Shown: in pieces, positions 43,721 through 54,410 of the stretch | Layout of the letters: the number at the start of each line of letters is the position of its first letter | How positions within the stretch are numbered: the stretch's first letter is position 1 | Assembly (NCBI RefSeq): GCF_001307315.1 | Contig: NZ_LGUC01000002.1 | Location: forward strand, 62,001-126,000 | DNA length: 64,000 nt | Source: Halolamina pelagica | GTDB lineage: Archaea; Halobacteriota; Halobacteria; Halobacteriales; Haloferacaceae | Direction: 5' to 3' | Program-made: the position numbers and the translations under genes | The notes under the pieces: generated by a model | The model's database searches: none | The model's input: only the letters and a program-made list of their open reading frames with translations | What the model was told of the DNA's origin: nothing

Positions 43721-44962
43721 ATGGCCACGAGCGTTCGGGACGCATCGGCGGAAGCTGCGACCGTTGTCGGCCTCGTGAGCGGGTCGCAGTACGTCAATCA
43801 CGCCTACTTGGTGCTGTTCCCGCCGATCCTGGCCACCCTCTCGACGGAGTTCGACGTGTCGCTGACGATGCTCGGGATCGCCATCGGCGTCCAGGGCGCG
43901 TCGAACACCGTCTTCCAGCTCCCGTTCGGCTGGCTCGCCGACGCCCGCGACCGGACCGTCGCGTTCGCGCTCTCCTCGGTCGCCGGGGCACTGGGCGTCC
44001 TGGCCGTCGCGGTCGCGCCCGATTTCCCGACGCTCCTGCTCGGACAGGTGCTCATCGGCGTCGGGGTCGGCGGCCACCACCCCGCCCACTACCCGCTGCT
44101 CTCGGACGCGACACCAGACGGGCTCCGCGGGCGGGCGTTCTCGGTGTACGGCGTCGGGGGCGCGCTCGGGTTCGCCACCCCGCCGGTCATGTTCAACCTG
44201 TTCACCAACGCCGGGCTCACGTGGCGCCACGCCGTCGGCGTCGTCGGCGCCGTCGGCCTCCTCTACGCGCTGACGGCGACCGCGGTGCTCCGGTTCGTCG
44301 TCGACGACGACGTGACGGCGGCGAACGTCGCCGCCGATGGGGGCGACGCGACCGACGGCGAACCGATCCGTGATCGCGCCGTCGCCGCCATTCGGGCGCT
44401 GCTGAACTCCCCCGGGATCTTGGGGCTCACGCTCCTCGCACTGCTGACGTCGACGGCGTCGTGGGGCGTGAACACCTACGCCGTCGTCTTCCTCAACGGC
44501 GTGTACGGCGTCGGCTCCGAGACGGCGAACCTCGCGCTCACGGGGCTGTTCGTCGTCGGCGCCGTCGCCATCCTGCTCGGCGGCGACCTGACCGACAGGA
44601 TCGCCCCCGGACCGGTGATGACGGCGAGCTTTGCCGCGGTCACGGGGTTCGTCGCCCTGCTCGCCTCCGGGCTCGTCCCGGGGATCGTGGCCGTGGGCGC
44701 GCTCCTCGGCGTGGGCGCGGCGCGAAGCCTCGCCGGGCCGGCGCGCGACGGCCTGACCGACGACCTCTCGGCCGACGACACGGTCGGGACGAACTTCGCG
44801 GTGGTCAGCGTCGGCGTGATGCTCGGCGGGGCGATCGCGCCGCCGGCCTTTGGCTACATCGTCGACGCGACCGGCCCGAGGGCTGCGTTCGGCGGCATCG
44901 CCGTCGTCGCCCTCGTCGCCACGCTCGTCACGGTGTGGCTGACGGCGGTCGTCGCGGAGTGA
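43721..44962 (+). CDS. MFS transporter
   Basis: 413 residues from MATSVRDASAEAATVVG at 43721; the longer frame to 43412 crosses the ALDH fragment and is rejected. Twelve membrane helices. The MFS loop motif GWLADARDRTVAFALSS (between helices 2 and 3) and the mirror LGGDLTDRIAPGPVM in the second half are visible, with an acidic cytoplasmic loop (VAADGGDATDGEPIRDRAV) in the middle. GVGVGGHHPAHYPLLSD resembles organic-ion or nitrate/sugar antiporter families. Substrate unknown. Confidence 0.9.
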   Translation: MATSVRDASAEAATVVGLVSGSQYVNHAYLVLFPPILATLSTEFDVSLTMLGIAIGVQGASNTVFQLPFGWLADARDRTVAFALSSVAGALGVLAVAVAPDFPTLLLGQVLIGVGVGGHHPAHYPLLSDATPDGLRGRAFSVYGVGGALGFATPPVMFNLFTNAGLTWRHAVGVVGAVGLLYALTATAVLRFVVDDDVTAANVAADGGDATDGEPIRDRAVAAIRALLNSPGILGLTLLALLTSTASWGVNTYAVVFLNGVYGVGSETANLALTGLFVVGAVAILLGGDLTDRIAPGPVMTASFAAVTGFVALLASGLVPGIVAVGALLGVGAARSLAGPARDGLTDDLSADDTVGTNFAVVSVGVMLGGAIAPPAFGYIVDATGPRAAFGGIAVVALVATLVTVWLTAVVAE

Positions 44963-45028
44963 ATGTCAGACCCGGCCGCCCCTGGTGCGGGCTGGCGGAT
45001 GGTACGTTCACGAACCCGTCAGTAGCCC

Positions 45029-46435
45029 CTACTCGTGCTGCCGGTGGAGCCGCCAGCGCTGGAGTAGCATATCCGTGCCGTCGTCGGTGTCAAGGAACGT
45101 GACGGGCACGCGTGAGTCACCGGAGACGGTGTAGTAGCGCAGGTCCTCGGGATCGGCGCACTCGGGGAACAGCGTCATCGATCGGTCGCCGAGCCGGCCC
45201 TGTACCTCGACCTCGAGCGCGGTGCCCTCGCGCTCGACGCTCGCTTGCTGGATCCCGCGGTAGGACTCGTAGTCGCCGACGAGCCGGTCGGCTTTCGCCT
45301 CCAGCGCCAGCCGCGGGACGGCACTCTCGGGGTCTTCGCCCTGCAGGATCGCGAGCAGCGCGTGGCCAGTCACCGTCGGGTGGTGGGCGGGCGCGGTGTT
45401 GCAGGCGACGACGACGCCGACCTCTGCGTCGTCCAGATAGCCGATGAACGCCGTCGTCGTCCCCATCATGCCGCCGTGGCCGACGAGCGTGTCGTCGAGG
45501 AACGACTGCACCGAGAGCCCGTAGCCGTACTCCCGTTCGACGCCGTCGACGGTCTCGTAGCGCGTCACCGTCGGCGTCGTCATGGCGTCGACGGCCGACG
45601 CGGGCAGCACGCGCTCGCCGTCGAGTTCGCCGTCGTTCAGCAGCATCCGGAGGAATCGCGAGGTCTCGACGACCGAACTGGCCATGCCGCCCGGCGCGTA
45701 CATCGGCTCGGCGAACCCCAGACTCCCCTCCCGCCACTCGGTGCCGTCGCCGTCGGTCTCCTCGTAGTAGGCGCTCATCCGGTTCTCCGCGGCCTCGAAG
45801 CGCTCCGGCGTGAAACAGGAGCGCTCCATCCCCAGCGGCTCGAACACGTGCGCCCGAACGTAGCGCTCGAACGCGACGCCGGTCACGTCGGCGACGAGCA
45901 GCCCCAACAGGGCGAACCCCGTGTTGTAGTAGAAGAACTGTTCTTCCTCGGTGTAGCGCTCGTCGGCGCTGCCCTGGACGTGCCGGCGGAAGTCCGCCTC
46001 GCTGGTAAGCGGGGTGTTGGCGTCGCCGATGTCGGTGAGCCGCGTCACCAGCGCCGAGAGGTTCCCGTCGCTCGGCATGCCGGAGGTGTGGTTCAACAGC
46101 GAGTCGACGGTGATGGGGTTATCCGGAACCGAACTGAGATGCGGGAGGTACGCCGAGACGGGGTCGGAGAGGGCGAGTTCGGTCCGCTCGACACACTGGA
46201 GGACGGCGGTCGCGACGACGGATTTCGTACAGGAGCCGATGCCGAACAGTGTCTCCGGTGTCGCCGGCAGGTTCTCGTCGAGGTCGCGGGCACCGAACCC
46301 CTCGGCGTAGGCGAGCTCGGTGCCGTCGATCACCGCGACGCTCGCCCCCGGGACCCCGTCCTCGCTCATCCACGACGCGACGTACTCCTCGACGGCGCGC
46401 TCGGTGTCGGCGTCGAGGCTGCTGTCGGTAGCCAT
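45029..46435 (-). CDS. Serine hydrolase, class C beta-lactamase family
   Basis: 468 residues from MATDSSLDADTERAV at 46435. SxxK in LFGIGSCTKSVVATAVL, YxN in QFFYYNTGFALLGLL and HxG in VGHGGMMGTTTAFI are the three motifs of the family. A beta-rich C-terminal domain of about 100 residues follows (VGDYESYRGIQQASVEREGT). No export signal, so probably cytosolic. These enzymes are esterases or D-amino-peptidases more often than true beta-lactamases. Stands alone before the archaellum operon. Confidence 0.9.
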   Translation of the reverse strand: MATDSSLDADTERAVEEYVASWMSEDGVPGASVAVIDGTELAYAEGFGARDLDENLPATPETLFGIGSCTKSVVATAVLQCVERTELALSDPVSAYLPHLSSVPDNPITVDSLLNHTSGMPSDGNLSALVTRLTDIGDANTPLTSEADFRRHVQGSADERYTEEEQFFYYNTGFALLGLLVADVTGVAFERYVRAHVFEPLGMERSCFTPERFEAAENRMSAYYEETDGDGTEWREGSLGFAEPMYAPGGMASSVVETSRFLRMLLNDGELDGERVLPASAVDAMTTPTVTRYETVDGVEREYGYGLSVQSFLDDTLVGHGGMMGTTTAFIGYLDDAEVGVVVACNTAPAHHPTVTGHALLAILQGEDPESAVPRLALEAKADRLVGDYESYRGIQQASVEREGTALEVEVQGRLGDRSMTLFPECADPEDLRYYTVSGDSRVPVTFLDTDDGTDMLLQRWRLHRQHE

Positions 46436-46563
46436 GGGTGAGGCTGTTCGCGACCGGGCAAGTAGGCTTGGCTTGCGGCGAGGTGGCGGGGCGTCGACAC
46501 CGGCCACAGGGCGGTGGCGCTGGCGGTGGGGCGGCGAACGCCCCGAGCACCCCACGCCCGCGG

Positions 46564-47001
46564 TTACGCCGACGGGGCCGGCTCGTCCGACTCCTCCGTC
46601 GGGCCGGTGAGGTCGCCGTCGACCTGGTGTTTCGCCAACCTCGCGCGGAGCATGTCACCCTGGATATCGTCGCCGGCCAGCGTCGAGATGAACGCCAGCG
46701 ACTTCGCGTGGGCGCCGAACGGCGTCCCGGCGAGCGAGGAGAGCGGGCCCGAAGGGTGACCCGGCTCGTCGTACTTCTTCGAGTGTGTCTCCTCGAGGGA
46801 GAGCCCCTGGAGATGCTGTTCGACTTCGCGGCGGGCGTCCGCGGAGATCCACGACAGCTGTTCGTAGTACCGGAGCGAACACAGCGCGCCGGCGGTGCCG
46901 AACGTCGTCCCGAGGTAGTTGATCCACTGCAGGAGCGTTTCGGAGTTCTCGACGTCGAGGGGACCCTCGAGGAACGGGCGCGTTCCGGATACGTCTGCCA
47001 T
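46564..47001 (-). CDS. Archaellum accessory protein, FlaD/E type
   Basis: 145 residues from MADVSGTRPFLEGPLDV at 47001. The FlaD/E domain reads LLQWINYLGTTFGTAGALCS and LRYYEQLSWISADARREVEQ. The equivalent part of the larger fusion at 52054-53027 is VMEWLATLMERSGPAGAFRA and VDYYENVGWISPTVEQRLVD. Last gene of the archaellum cluster, 61 nt after flaJ. FlaC/D/E link the chemotaxis machinery to the archaellum motor in the cytoplasm. Confidence 0.82.
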   Translation of the reverse strand: MADVSGTRPFLEGPLDVENSETLLQWINYLGTTFGTAGALCSLRYYEQLSWISADARREVEQHLQGLSLEETHSKKYDEPGHPSGPLSSLAGTPFGAHAKSLAFISTLAGDDIQGDMLRARLAKHQVDGDLTGPTEESDEPAPSA

Positions 47002-47061
47002 AGCCTGTCTTTTGAACACTATCGTCTAAAGTGGGGGACCGTATCGAGTCTCGAGTCGCGC

Positions 47062-48780
47062 TCACGCGATCAGTCCGCTCACCACGATCTGCGTCCCGGT
47101 GGCGACCAGTGTGCCGGTCCAGACGAGTGCCACGAAGTGGGTCAAGCCACTGATGTAGTGGCCGCGGTCGGTGATCCGGATCATCAGCGACGAGAGCAGC
47201 GCGTTCAGCAACACCACCAACAGCAGGAGGAACTCGATCATGGCGATGTCGTAGCTCTCCGTCGAGAACAGCGAGTCGACGAACTGGGCGTTCCCTTCGG
47301 CGATCTCCGCGGTGATGGTGAGCATCTGTTCGGCGATCCCCAGCCCGATGAACGCCGAGAACATCGATGCGGCCGTGATGCCGTAGACGATGCCGACGAA
47401 CGTCGTCGTCGCCTGTCGTCGCTGCTCACGCACGCGCAGGACTTCGTTGAAGTTCGTGGAGATGACCTGCCCGAGCTGTCGTGGCTCCCCGCCCATCCGG
47501 CGCCCGACGACGTACATGTCGCCGAACTTCTGGATGAGGTACGAGCCCGTCTCGGCGGCGAACAGTCGCCACGAACTCGCCGCGTCGATCCGGGTTCGGA
47601 GTCGCTTGTACAGGTTGTCGACGTTTTCGGTCAGTGCTCCGAAGTTCTTCTTCCGGAGCGACTCCAGAACGTTCGCGGTCGACGTCTGCTTGACGGATTC
47701 GACGCTACCCAGCGCACGGATGAACGAGGGAAACCCCTCGTCGCGCTCAGTCACCTTCTGTTCCTCCCGGCGCATCGCCAGCCCGGGGACGAGCAGCGGC
47801 GTCGTCGGGATGGCGAGGTAGATCGGGGTCGGCAGCACGTCCGAGGCCAGCGGTGTGGCGCCGAGCCCGACCGCGAGCACGCCGGCCACGGCGACCCCCG
47901 AGAGCGCGGTCCCGACTACCAGTGCGGGCTGCACCTGGTACATCGGCGAGTGCTCGCTTTCGGGCGCGAGCCAAATTGGGTCCCGGGGGAAACGGTGTGG
48001 ATGACGTAGACGAACCCGACCTGGACGATGCTGAACAGCCCAATGATGCCGCCTAACAGCAGTGTCGGCGGGATCGGGATGAGGATCGGGATCACCGTCG
48101 CGAACACCAGGATGAACGTCACTGAGAGCATCAGCGAGAGGTACAGCTCCTTCAGCACGTCGAGTTTGTCGAGGGCCGACTCGTAGCGGATCACGAACTC
48201 CTGAATGATCGACTCCTGTTCGTCGAGGAGGAACTCGTCGAGCCCCTGGCCGGCGCCGACGGTGTACGCCATCCGTTCCAGAAAGTCAGCGAGAAGCTCC
48301 GACGGGACCCGCTCGGAGCGGCGGCGACAGGCGTCGTCGAGTGACTGGTTCCACGTGTCGACCAGTGCGGTGATCCGGCCCATCTCTTCGGCGAGCGCGC
48401 CGTACTCCTCGACCTGTGCCAGCGTCCGGAAGATCTCGACCCGGTCGATGTTCGTCGTCGAGAGGACGGTGATGTGTGTCAGGAAGATGTGGAACTGCTC
48501 GCGAATCTCCCGACGCTTCCTGTCGGCGATGATCTTCGGGTAGATGAACGCTCCCGTTGGGGGAGGATGCCGAGAAGAACGGCCGGGAGGGCGACGTACA
48601 GCGGTGGGGAGAGAACGTACACGGCCACCCCGGTCGCGACCGAGACGGCGATCCCCGGCCCGAGGACGACCAGCACGTACCGTTCGGGGCCATGTCCATG
48701 AAGCGGTACGCGTCGACGACCGACTTGATGAACGAGCGGAGACTCGCGTCCCAGCCGCCCTCCCCCGCGTCGGTGGTCAC
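47062..48780 (-). CDS. flaJ: Archaellum membrane platform protein FlaJ, three frameshifts
   Basis: About 570 residues when the frames are joined. Start [20 protein letters not shown] at 48780 overlaps the flaI stop (ATGA). Seen in order: [40 protein letters not shown] and the first T2SSF domain; [37 protein letters not shown]; second T2SSF domain with [20 protein letters not shown]; final helices up to the stop at 47062. Breaks are at G runs 48686-48689, 48559-48563 and 47985-47989. It is the multi-spanning base on which FlaI acts. Confidence 0.9.
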
Positions 48781-50449
48781 ACGTCATCCCTCCCTGTGAG
48801 CCCGTGGGTCTCGATCGGGAGCGCTTCGACGCCGTCACGCTGGAACGTCTGGATCGCGTCGTTCACTTCGTGGTAGCCGACCACGTCCGCGTCGATGAGT
48901 CGACGGATGACCTCGGCGCGGCGGTCGAGCTCGGCGTAGATCTCCCGCGTGTCCTCGTAGCCCAGCAGTCTCGCGATCCCGTTCTCGAGGACGTGACTGT
49001 TGTTGCGTCCCTTGAAGGAGACTTCGTCGTCCCGTGGGTCCCACGCGAACGTCTCTCGGGTGACCACGCCGCCCTCGTGTTCGGAGTAGCCCTCGATCTC
49101 CTGAACGCTGGTCACGCGCCGGAGCACATCGTCGCCCTGCTTGACGCGATTCTGGAACAGCGCCACGTCGCAGTTGTCCATGAACGTCTCCGGGACGTTG
49201 ATCGGGTTCGACGTGAACCGCTGGATCATCGAGACGATGTCGCTGGCGTGGAACGTGAGGAGGACCGGGTGCCCCGTTTGGGCCGCCTGGAACGCCATCT
49301 GTGCCTCGGCGCCGCGGACCTCGCCGACGACGATGTAGTCGGGCCGGGATCGCAGCGCGGCGGCGACGAGATCGAACATGTCCACGTCGGAGCCGCCGCC
49401 GTTACCCTCACGGGTGAGGAGCTGCTGCCAGTTCGCGTGTGGGGGCATCACCTCGGCGGTGTCCTCCGCGGTGTAGATCTTGTGGTCGCGGGGATGAACG
49501 AGAACATGGAGTTGAGCGTGGTCGTCTTCCCGGATGCGGTCTCGCCGACGACGAACACGGTCTGTTCGTTCTCCATGCAGAGCCAGAGATAGGCCGCGAG
49601 TTCGGGCGAGAGGGTGCCCCACTTGGTGATCTGGAAGATCGAGAGGGGGACGTCCTCCCCCTGCCGGATCGTGAGCGACGGCCCCTTGATGCTCACGTCG
49701 TCGGAGTAGATGATGTTGATCCGCGAGCCGTTGGGGAGCGTCGAGTCGATCACTGGGTCCGAGTCCGAGACTGGAGAGTTCATCCGCTCACCCATGTTCC
49801 GGATCCAGTTGCTGAACGCGTCGAGGTCGCCGAAGTCGGCGGTCGTCTCGGTCATCCCGAAGACGCTGTGTTCGACGTAGCAGGAGTGTGGGCCGATGAC
49901 GTGGATGTCTTCGTTCATCGGGTCGGCCATCACCGGTTCGAGCGGGCCGAGCCCGACGATGTCCCGCTGGAGAACGTAACGGAGGCGCTCGTCGGTCTCG
50001 CGGTCGACGACGAACTGATCGCCGAGCAGCGAGGAGCGGAGCCGATCGGTGAACGACGCGCCGTCGCTGTCGACGGTGAGGATCTCGTCTATGAGTTCGT
50101 CGAGGTGGGTGGTGAAGTCGTCGCCCTCGGCCGGAGCGGGCTTCGTGACCGACTGGTCCAGTACCTCGGTCCGGACCCGCTCGTACAGCTGTTGCTCCTC
50201 GGCCGACAGCGTCGGCTCCAAGCAGTAGTACGTCTCGTCCCGGCCGCGCCCCCCGTGGACGTGGGCGTAGATCGGCGGCTCTGCCGGGAACAGGACGTTC
50301 GGGTCCGTCGCGTGTGCCTCGGTCGGTTCCTCGGCAAAAACTGGGTAGGTGCCGGTGCGCTCGTAGAACGACTCGAGATGATCTCGGACGTGTGGCTGCT
50401 CGTCGACTACGGCGCGCAGTTCGTCGGTGAGTCGAGTGTTCGATCTCAT
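48777..50449 (-). CDS. flaI: Archaellum ATPase FlaI, one frameshift
   Basis: About 558 residues from [17 protein letters not shown] at 50449, one base after the flaH stop. Walker [18 protein letters not shown], Asp-box [12 protein letters not shown], Walker B and the [20 protein letters not shown] segment identify a GspE/VirB11-type hexameric ATPase. The frame breaks at the G run 49490-49493; with one base added, MFSFIP continues [11 protein letters not shown]. Powers archaellum assembly and rotation. Confidence 0.93.
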
Positions 50450-50450
50450 C

Positions 50451-51161
50451 TCAGGCAATCGTTCGGGATTCGATGACCAGGCCACGACCCTGTTGGACCG
50501 AGAACCCGATCGTGTCGTCGACGGGGCTTTTCATGCCGGCGAACCGACGAACGAGCGCCTTCTTGCGGATGTTGTTGCCAACCGCCTCGCTCTGGAGTTC
50601 GAGGTACACGTCCGCGGCCGAGCGCAACGGGCGGAGCGACCGTTCGGTGAGCGCGGCGGGATCGACCGTCAACAGGACGACCTTGCCGGCGGCCAGCGCC
50701 GCATCGAGTCTGGTGACGATGCGCTCCATGGCCCGGTCCTCGTCGCCCGAACCGAGCACGTCCGAGAACTGCCGGTCGTTCCGACAGAGCGTCCCGAAGC
50801 CGTCGACGGCGACCACGCGGGCGTCCCACAGGCCGCTCGGCTCTACGAGGCGGTCCAAGAGCGAGCGATCCCTGTCGGTCGGCACGTGGAAGTACCGAAG
50901 CCGACCGTCGAGGAGCTGGTCGACGACGCCGTAGGACAGCGAATGCATCTGATCGACGAACGCCGCAGTCGAGAGCTGTGTCGAGGCCAGCCCCACCGTC
51001 GTTCCCTCCGCACAGAGCCCGTACACGAACCGTTGGGTCAGCGTGGACTTTCCGGCCCCCGTCCCGCCCTCGATGAGGACGAGACTGCCCTCGGGGAAGC
51101 CGCCGCCGATAGCGCGATCGACGCGGTCGCGCGCCTCGAGTCCGACAGAGAGGTGGTTCAC
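50451..51161 (-). CDS. flaH: Archaellum protein FlaH
   Basis: 236 residues. RecA-like fold with Walker A LIEGGTGAGKSTLTQRFVYG and a Walker B-like strand ARVVAVDGFGTLCR. ATP binding by FlaH regulates the FlaI ring. Its ATG overlaps the flaG stop (ATGA) as part of the tightly packed operon. Confidence 0.92.
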   Translation of the reverse strand: MNHLSVGLEARDRVDRAIGGGFPEGSLVLIEGGTGAGKSTLTQRFVYGLCAEGTTVGLASTQLSTAAFVDQMHSLSYGVVDQLLDGRLRYFHVPTDRDRSLLDRLVEPSGLWDARVVAVDGFGTLCRNDRQFSDVLGSGDEDRAMERIVTRLDAALAAGKVVLLTVDPAALTERSLRPLRSAADVYLELQSEAVGNNIRKKALVRRFAGMKSPVDDTIGFSVQQGRGLVIESRTIA

Positions 51162-51610
51162 GTCTTGAACCTCAGCGTCTCCCGCTCGCTCTCGACGATG
51201 ACGGTGACCCGGTGGTCACCGCTCGTCAGCGGTTCGTTCACGACGAGCCGGACGACATCGCCGTCGTGCCAGCTCCCTCCCTCGATGACGGAGACGTTGT
51301 ACGCGGATGGTGAAACGTACCGCCCGTCGAGCAGCACCTCGATCACCGTCCCGTCCGTCTCGATCGTCCGTCGGCCGGTGTTCTTGACCAGCACTCTGAC
51401 CTCCTCCGCCTGGCTGTCGTAGACGGCGCCGCTGGCCGGATCGCTGATGATCTCCACGTCGGTAGCGATGTCCGCGGCGACGTCGGTGCCGCGCTCGTCG
51501 AGGGAGTCAGAGATACCCCCGACTGTCGTGACCAGTGCGCCCGAGACGGCAGCAGCGACGCTCACCGCGGCGATGAACATGATCAGTTCCGACACCGAAG
51601 CGCTCGCCAT
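51158..51610 (-). CDS. flaG: Archaellum stator protein FlaG
   Basis: 150 residues. N-terminal membrane helix ELIMFIAAVSVAAAVSGALV, then a beta-sandwich domain (EVRVLVKNTGRRTIETDGTV, GDVVRLVVNEPLTSGDHRVT). FlaG and FlaF form a stator anchored to the S-layer. Directly abuts flaF. Confidence 0.9.
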   Translation of the reverse strand: MASASVSELIMFIAAVSVAAAVSGALVTTVGGISDSLDERGTDVAADIATDVEIISDPASGAVYDSQAEEVRVLVKNTGRRTIETDGTVIEVLLDGRYVSPSAYNVSVIEGGSWHDGDVVRLVVNEPLTSGDHRVTVIVESERETLRFKT

Positions 51611-52054
51611 TCAGCGCACCTCGACAGGGGCCGTGACGGCGACCCCCGGGCCGCTGACGATTTTGACCCGGTTCGGCTCGGACGGTCGGGTGAGTGTCAC
51701 CGTGAGACGCTCGCCGGGTGCCCAGATGTCGGTCGTCGACGACGCGCCGACGGTCGTGTTGCCCGCCGAGAGCCGAGCGTAGCTTCCGTCGACGAGCACG
51801 TCCGTCCTCGCGACCGAGAGTGTGTTGGCGCCCGTGTTTCGGACGGTGATGGTCAACTGGTCCGTCGAGGCGTTGTACGTCGCGTTCACCGTTTCGATGG
51901 CGGTGTTCTGCTGGGTCAGGATGCGCTCGTTGTTCGTGGTCGTCGCGTCCGATCGGCGTTCGGCGTACCGATCGACGGCCGGGTACAACGTCGCCGCCCC
52001 CACGAGGAGGCCGACGAAGAGCACCGCCGTCGCACCGCTGACACTGAATCCCAT
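51611..52054 (-). CDS. flaF: Archaellum stator protein FlaF
   Basis: 147 residues. Signal-anchor helix GATAVLFVGLLVGAATLYPA then an immunoglobulin-like domain (QLTITVRNTGANTLSVARTD, GERLTVTLTRPSEPNRVKIV). Starts one base inside the stop of the flaC/E gene (TAATG overlap) and joins flaG without a gap. Confidence 0.9.
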   Translation of the reverse strand: MGFSVSGATAVLFVGLLVGAATLYPAVDRYAERRSDATTTNNERILTQQNTAIETVNATYNASTDQLTITVRNTGANTLSVARTDVLVDGSYARLSAGNTTVGASSTTDIWAPGERLTVTLTRPSEPNRVKIVSGPGVAVTAPVEVR

Positions 52055-53027
52055 TATATTTCGTTCATCCGGGCCATCACACGGAGGTACTCGTGTGAGA
52101 CAGCGTGTTCCTCGGCGGTTGGCTCACGGGGCTGGGTCGGATCGACGAACACGTCGAGCGCCGGGCCGCCGATAACGTCGACGAGCCGCTGTTCGACCGT
52201 CGGCGAGATCCAGCCGACGTTCTCGTAGTAATCCACCGCGCGGAACGCCCCCGCGGGCCCGGACCGCTCCATCAGCGTCGCGAGCCACTCCATCACGAGC
52301 ACCTCCCCAGCGTAGCCGTCGGGAATCGTCTCGAGCAACACGTCGTCGCCCGCTGCTGACGCCGTCGACGCCTGGCGGTCATCGATGGCAGGCTGCTCGG
52401 GCTCTTCGGTGGCCGGGAGGTCGTCTTCGGGGGCAGATCCTCGCCATCCGGCTCGCCCGTCGCCGGGGGATTCTGGCCAGCCGGCTCGTCCTGCTCCTCC
52501 CAGAGATCGTCGAAGGAGACAACGTCATCGTCCGTGCCGTCGGCCATCTGTTGCTCCGGGGCCTCATCGGCGCCGTGGGCGCCGTTTACGGCGGCTTCGC
52601 CGCGCTGGCTTCCCTCGACCGCCGCCATCGGTGAGTCGCCGTTGGAGGGGGTTGCCTCGGCCGGATCGTCGACGAAGGGGTTCTCCTCGGCGGCGATCCG
52701 GTCGTAGACGCCGACGAGCTGTCGCACCCGGTCGTTCATCTCGTCGATGGAGTCGGCCATCTCCTCCTGCGAGTTCCGGAGCTGCTGGAGCGAGGCGTCC
52801 GTCGAATCCAGATCGTCCTGCAGTTCGTCGATCCGGACGTCGAGTTCGTTCACGTCCGGCCCCTCGTCGGCGTCGTCGGACGGTACCTCGCGCTCCGAGT
52901 CTAGTTCGTCGCTGTCTATCGGTGGCGCCCCGGCATCTGCGGGCGCCGTTTGGTCTATCTCCTCGTCCGGTTCCTCCGGCGTGTCAGGGTCGTTCGATCC
53001 GAACATTCGGCTGATCTGTTTGAACAT
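52054..53027 (-). CDS. flaCE: Archaellum protein FlaC/E fusion, one frameshift
   Basis: About 324 residues from MFKQISRMFGSNDPDTP at 53027. Acidic linker, then a coiled coil ELDVRIDELQDDLDSTDASL, QQLRNSQEEMADSIDEMNDR (FlaC part), another long acidic linker, and the FlaD/E domain at the C terminus (GEVLVMEWLATLMERSGPAG). The frame breaks at the G run 52429-52433; one base restores EDLPPEDDLPATEEPEQPAI. First gene of the archaellum operon, divergent from the archaellin with 204 nt between. Confidence 0.87.
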
Positions 53028-53231
53028 GGTGGTCCTCACCCGCACCGATACTGTCCTTGACCCTCCCTAATCCCACCACGCGTATAGTCCGCCGGCCGAA
53101 CTCAGGGCGCGTTTCGAGTCTCGATACGGGGGTCGATTCGGCACCCGAAACTGTTCGCCAGACTAAGTGGGTGCCACGGGACGGTGGAGGTGGGAACAGA
53201 CCCACGACACAACGGGTGTGAAAACACAACA

Positions 53232-53810
53232 ATGAAACTACCAACACAGAACGACTCCGACCGTGGGCAGGTCGGGATCGGGACACTGATCATCTTCATC
53301 GCGCTGGTGCTGGTGGCCGCGGTCGCCGCGGGCGTCCTCGTCACCACGGCGGGCGACCTCCAGTCGCGTGCCTCGGACACTGGGCAAGATGCACAGGCAC
53401 AGGTATCCAACCAGATCGACGTCGTCTCGGCGACGGGCGAGGTCAACGCAAACGATAGCATCGGAACGGTCAGCCTCGTCGTGAAGAAGTCGCCGGGCTC
53501 GGACCCGATCGACCTCTCGGAGGCGACCATCGAGTATACCAGCAGTGGCGCTTCCGAAACGTTGAGTTTCTCTGACACGCTGGGTACGAACGCGTTCACG
53601 ACTACCGCGATCGACGGTGGCCCCACGGAGGTACTCGAGAACACGGACGAACGGATCGAGATCACCATCGATGCGTCGAGCATCGAGACCGGGGATGGCC
53701 TCGCTGAAGGTGGAGACGCGGAGCTCCGGATCGTCGACCAGTCCGGGGCGACCACGGTCTACGGCGTGAACGTCCCTGACGTGCTCACGGGCGACTACGC
53801 ACAGGTGTAA
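53232..53810 (+). CDS. Archaellin (archaellum filament protein)
   Basis: 192 residues from MKLPTQNDSDRGQVGIG at 53232. A charged leader DSDRG is followed by QVGIGTLIIFIALVLVAAVA, the class III signal that the prepilin peptidase cuts after Gly, leaving the hydrophobic helix for filament packing. The rest is beta-rich and acidic (LVVKKSPGSDPIDLSEATIE, RIEITIDASSIETGDGLAEG). NDS and other N-glycosylation-like sequons occur (NDS at about 77). Only one archaellin is present at this locus, and it is divergent from the fla operon, a common haloarchaeal layout. Confidence 0.9.
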   Translation: MKLPTQNDSDRGQVGIGTLIIFIALVLVAAVAAGVLVTTAGDLQSRASDTGQDAQAQVSNQIDVVSATGEVNANDSIGTVSLVVKKSPGSDPIDLSEATIEYTSSGASETLSFSDTLGTNAFTTTAIDGGPTEVLENTDERIEITIDASSIETGDGLAEGGDAELRIVDQSGATTVYGVNVPDVLTGDYAQV

Positions 53811-53955
53811 GGCCGCCGACCACCCCGGTGCAGTCCCACACCTGAATCACCTCATTTTTCGCCGAATCGAGCGATCGTGACCCTCGGGAACTGCGGGTGC
53901 TCCGAGCGTCGACGGCCGCCGAGAGACGGTGAACGACCAACTAGGAAATTGACCG

Positions 53956-54379
53956 ATGACTGACGAACACACGAACGACGCGGAACCGGACGAGCAACAC
54001 GCAGCGAACGACGACGATATCCGATCGCTTGGGGAGGATCGGTACGTCATTACCCCCGACGGCCCGGAGGGCTCACAGCCGGGGGCGGCGGCATGGAAGT
54101 ACCCGGGGCGGGGACGCAGGGCGACGCTGCCGGGGAATCGCCGATCTCGACGGCGCCTACGCGCTCGCACTCGACGCGCGGTTCGAGAGCGTCGAAGACG
54201 ACCTGACGGTCGAGACGAACGACGTCTCGGCGGCGTTCGAGGCAGTCCTGCGCTGGTACGCCGGGAACGTGGCGGACGGCACGCCGCCGGAAGCCGTCAT
54301 CGTGACGCTGCTCGAGAACAGTGACTTGGACGTGGCCGCCAGCCCCGCCAAGGCGTCAGGCGGATCGACGAGCCGGTAA
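53956..54379 (+). CDS. DUF7500-like protein near archaellum genes, two frameshifts
   Basis: About 142 residues when two G runs (54104-54107 and 54132-54135) are each extended by one base: MTDEHTNDAEPDEQHAANDD, SLGEDRYVITPDGPEGSQPG, KYPGAGTQGDAAGGIADLDG, then AYALALDARFESVEDDLTVE, TNDVSAAFEAVLRWYAGNVA and EAVIVTLLENSDLDVA. The C-terminal helical domain is like proteins (DUF7500, from memory) found beside haloarchaeal fla operons. Role unknown. Confidence 0.7.
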
Positions 54380-54410
54380 CCGTAATTCGGTCGGGAAACA
54401 GTCGTGGCGA

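Noticed and set aside
45245..46441. Long plus-strand frame opposite the serine hydrolase
   Set aside because: Antisense shadow typical of GC-rich genes; the minus-strand frame has the SxxK, YxN and HxG motifs.
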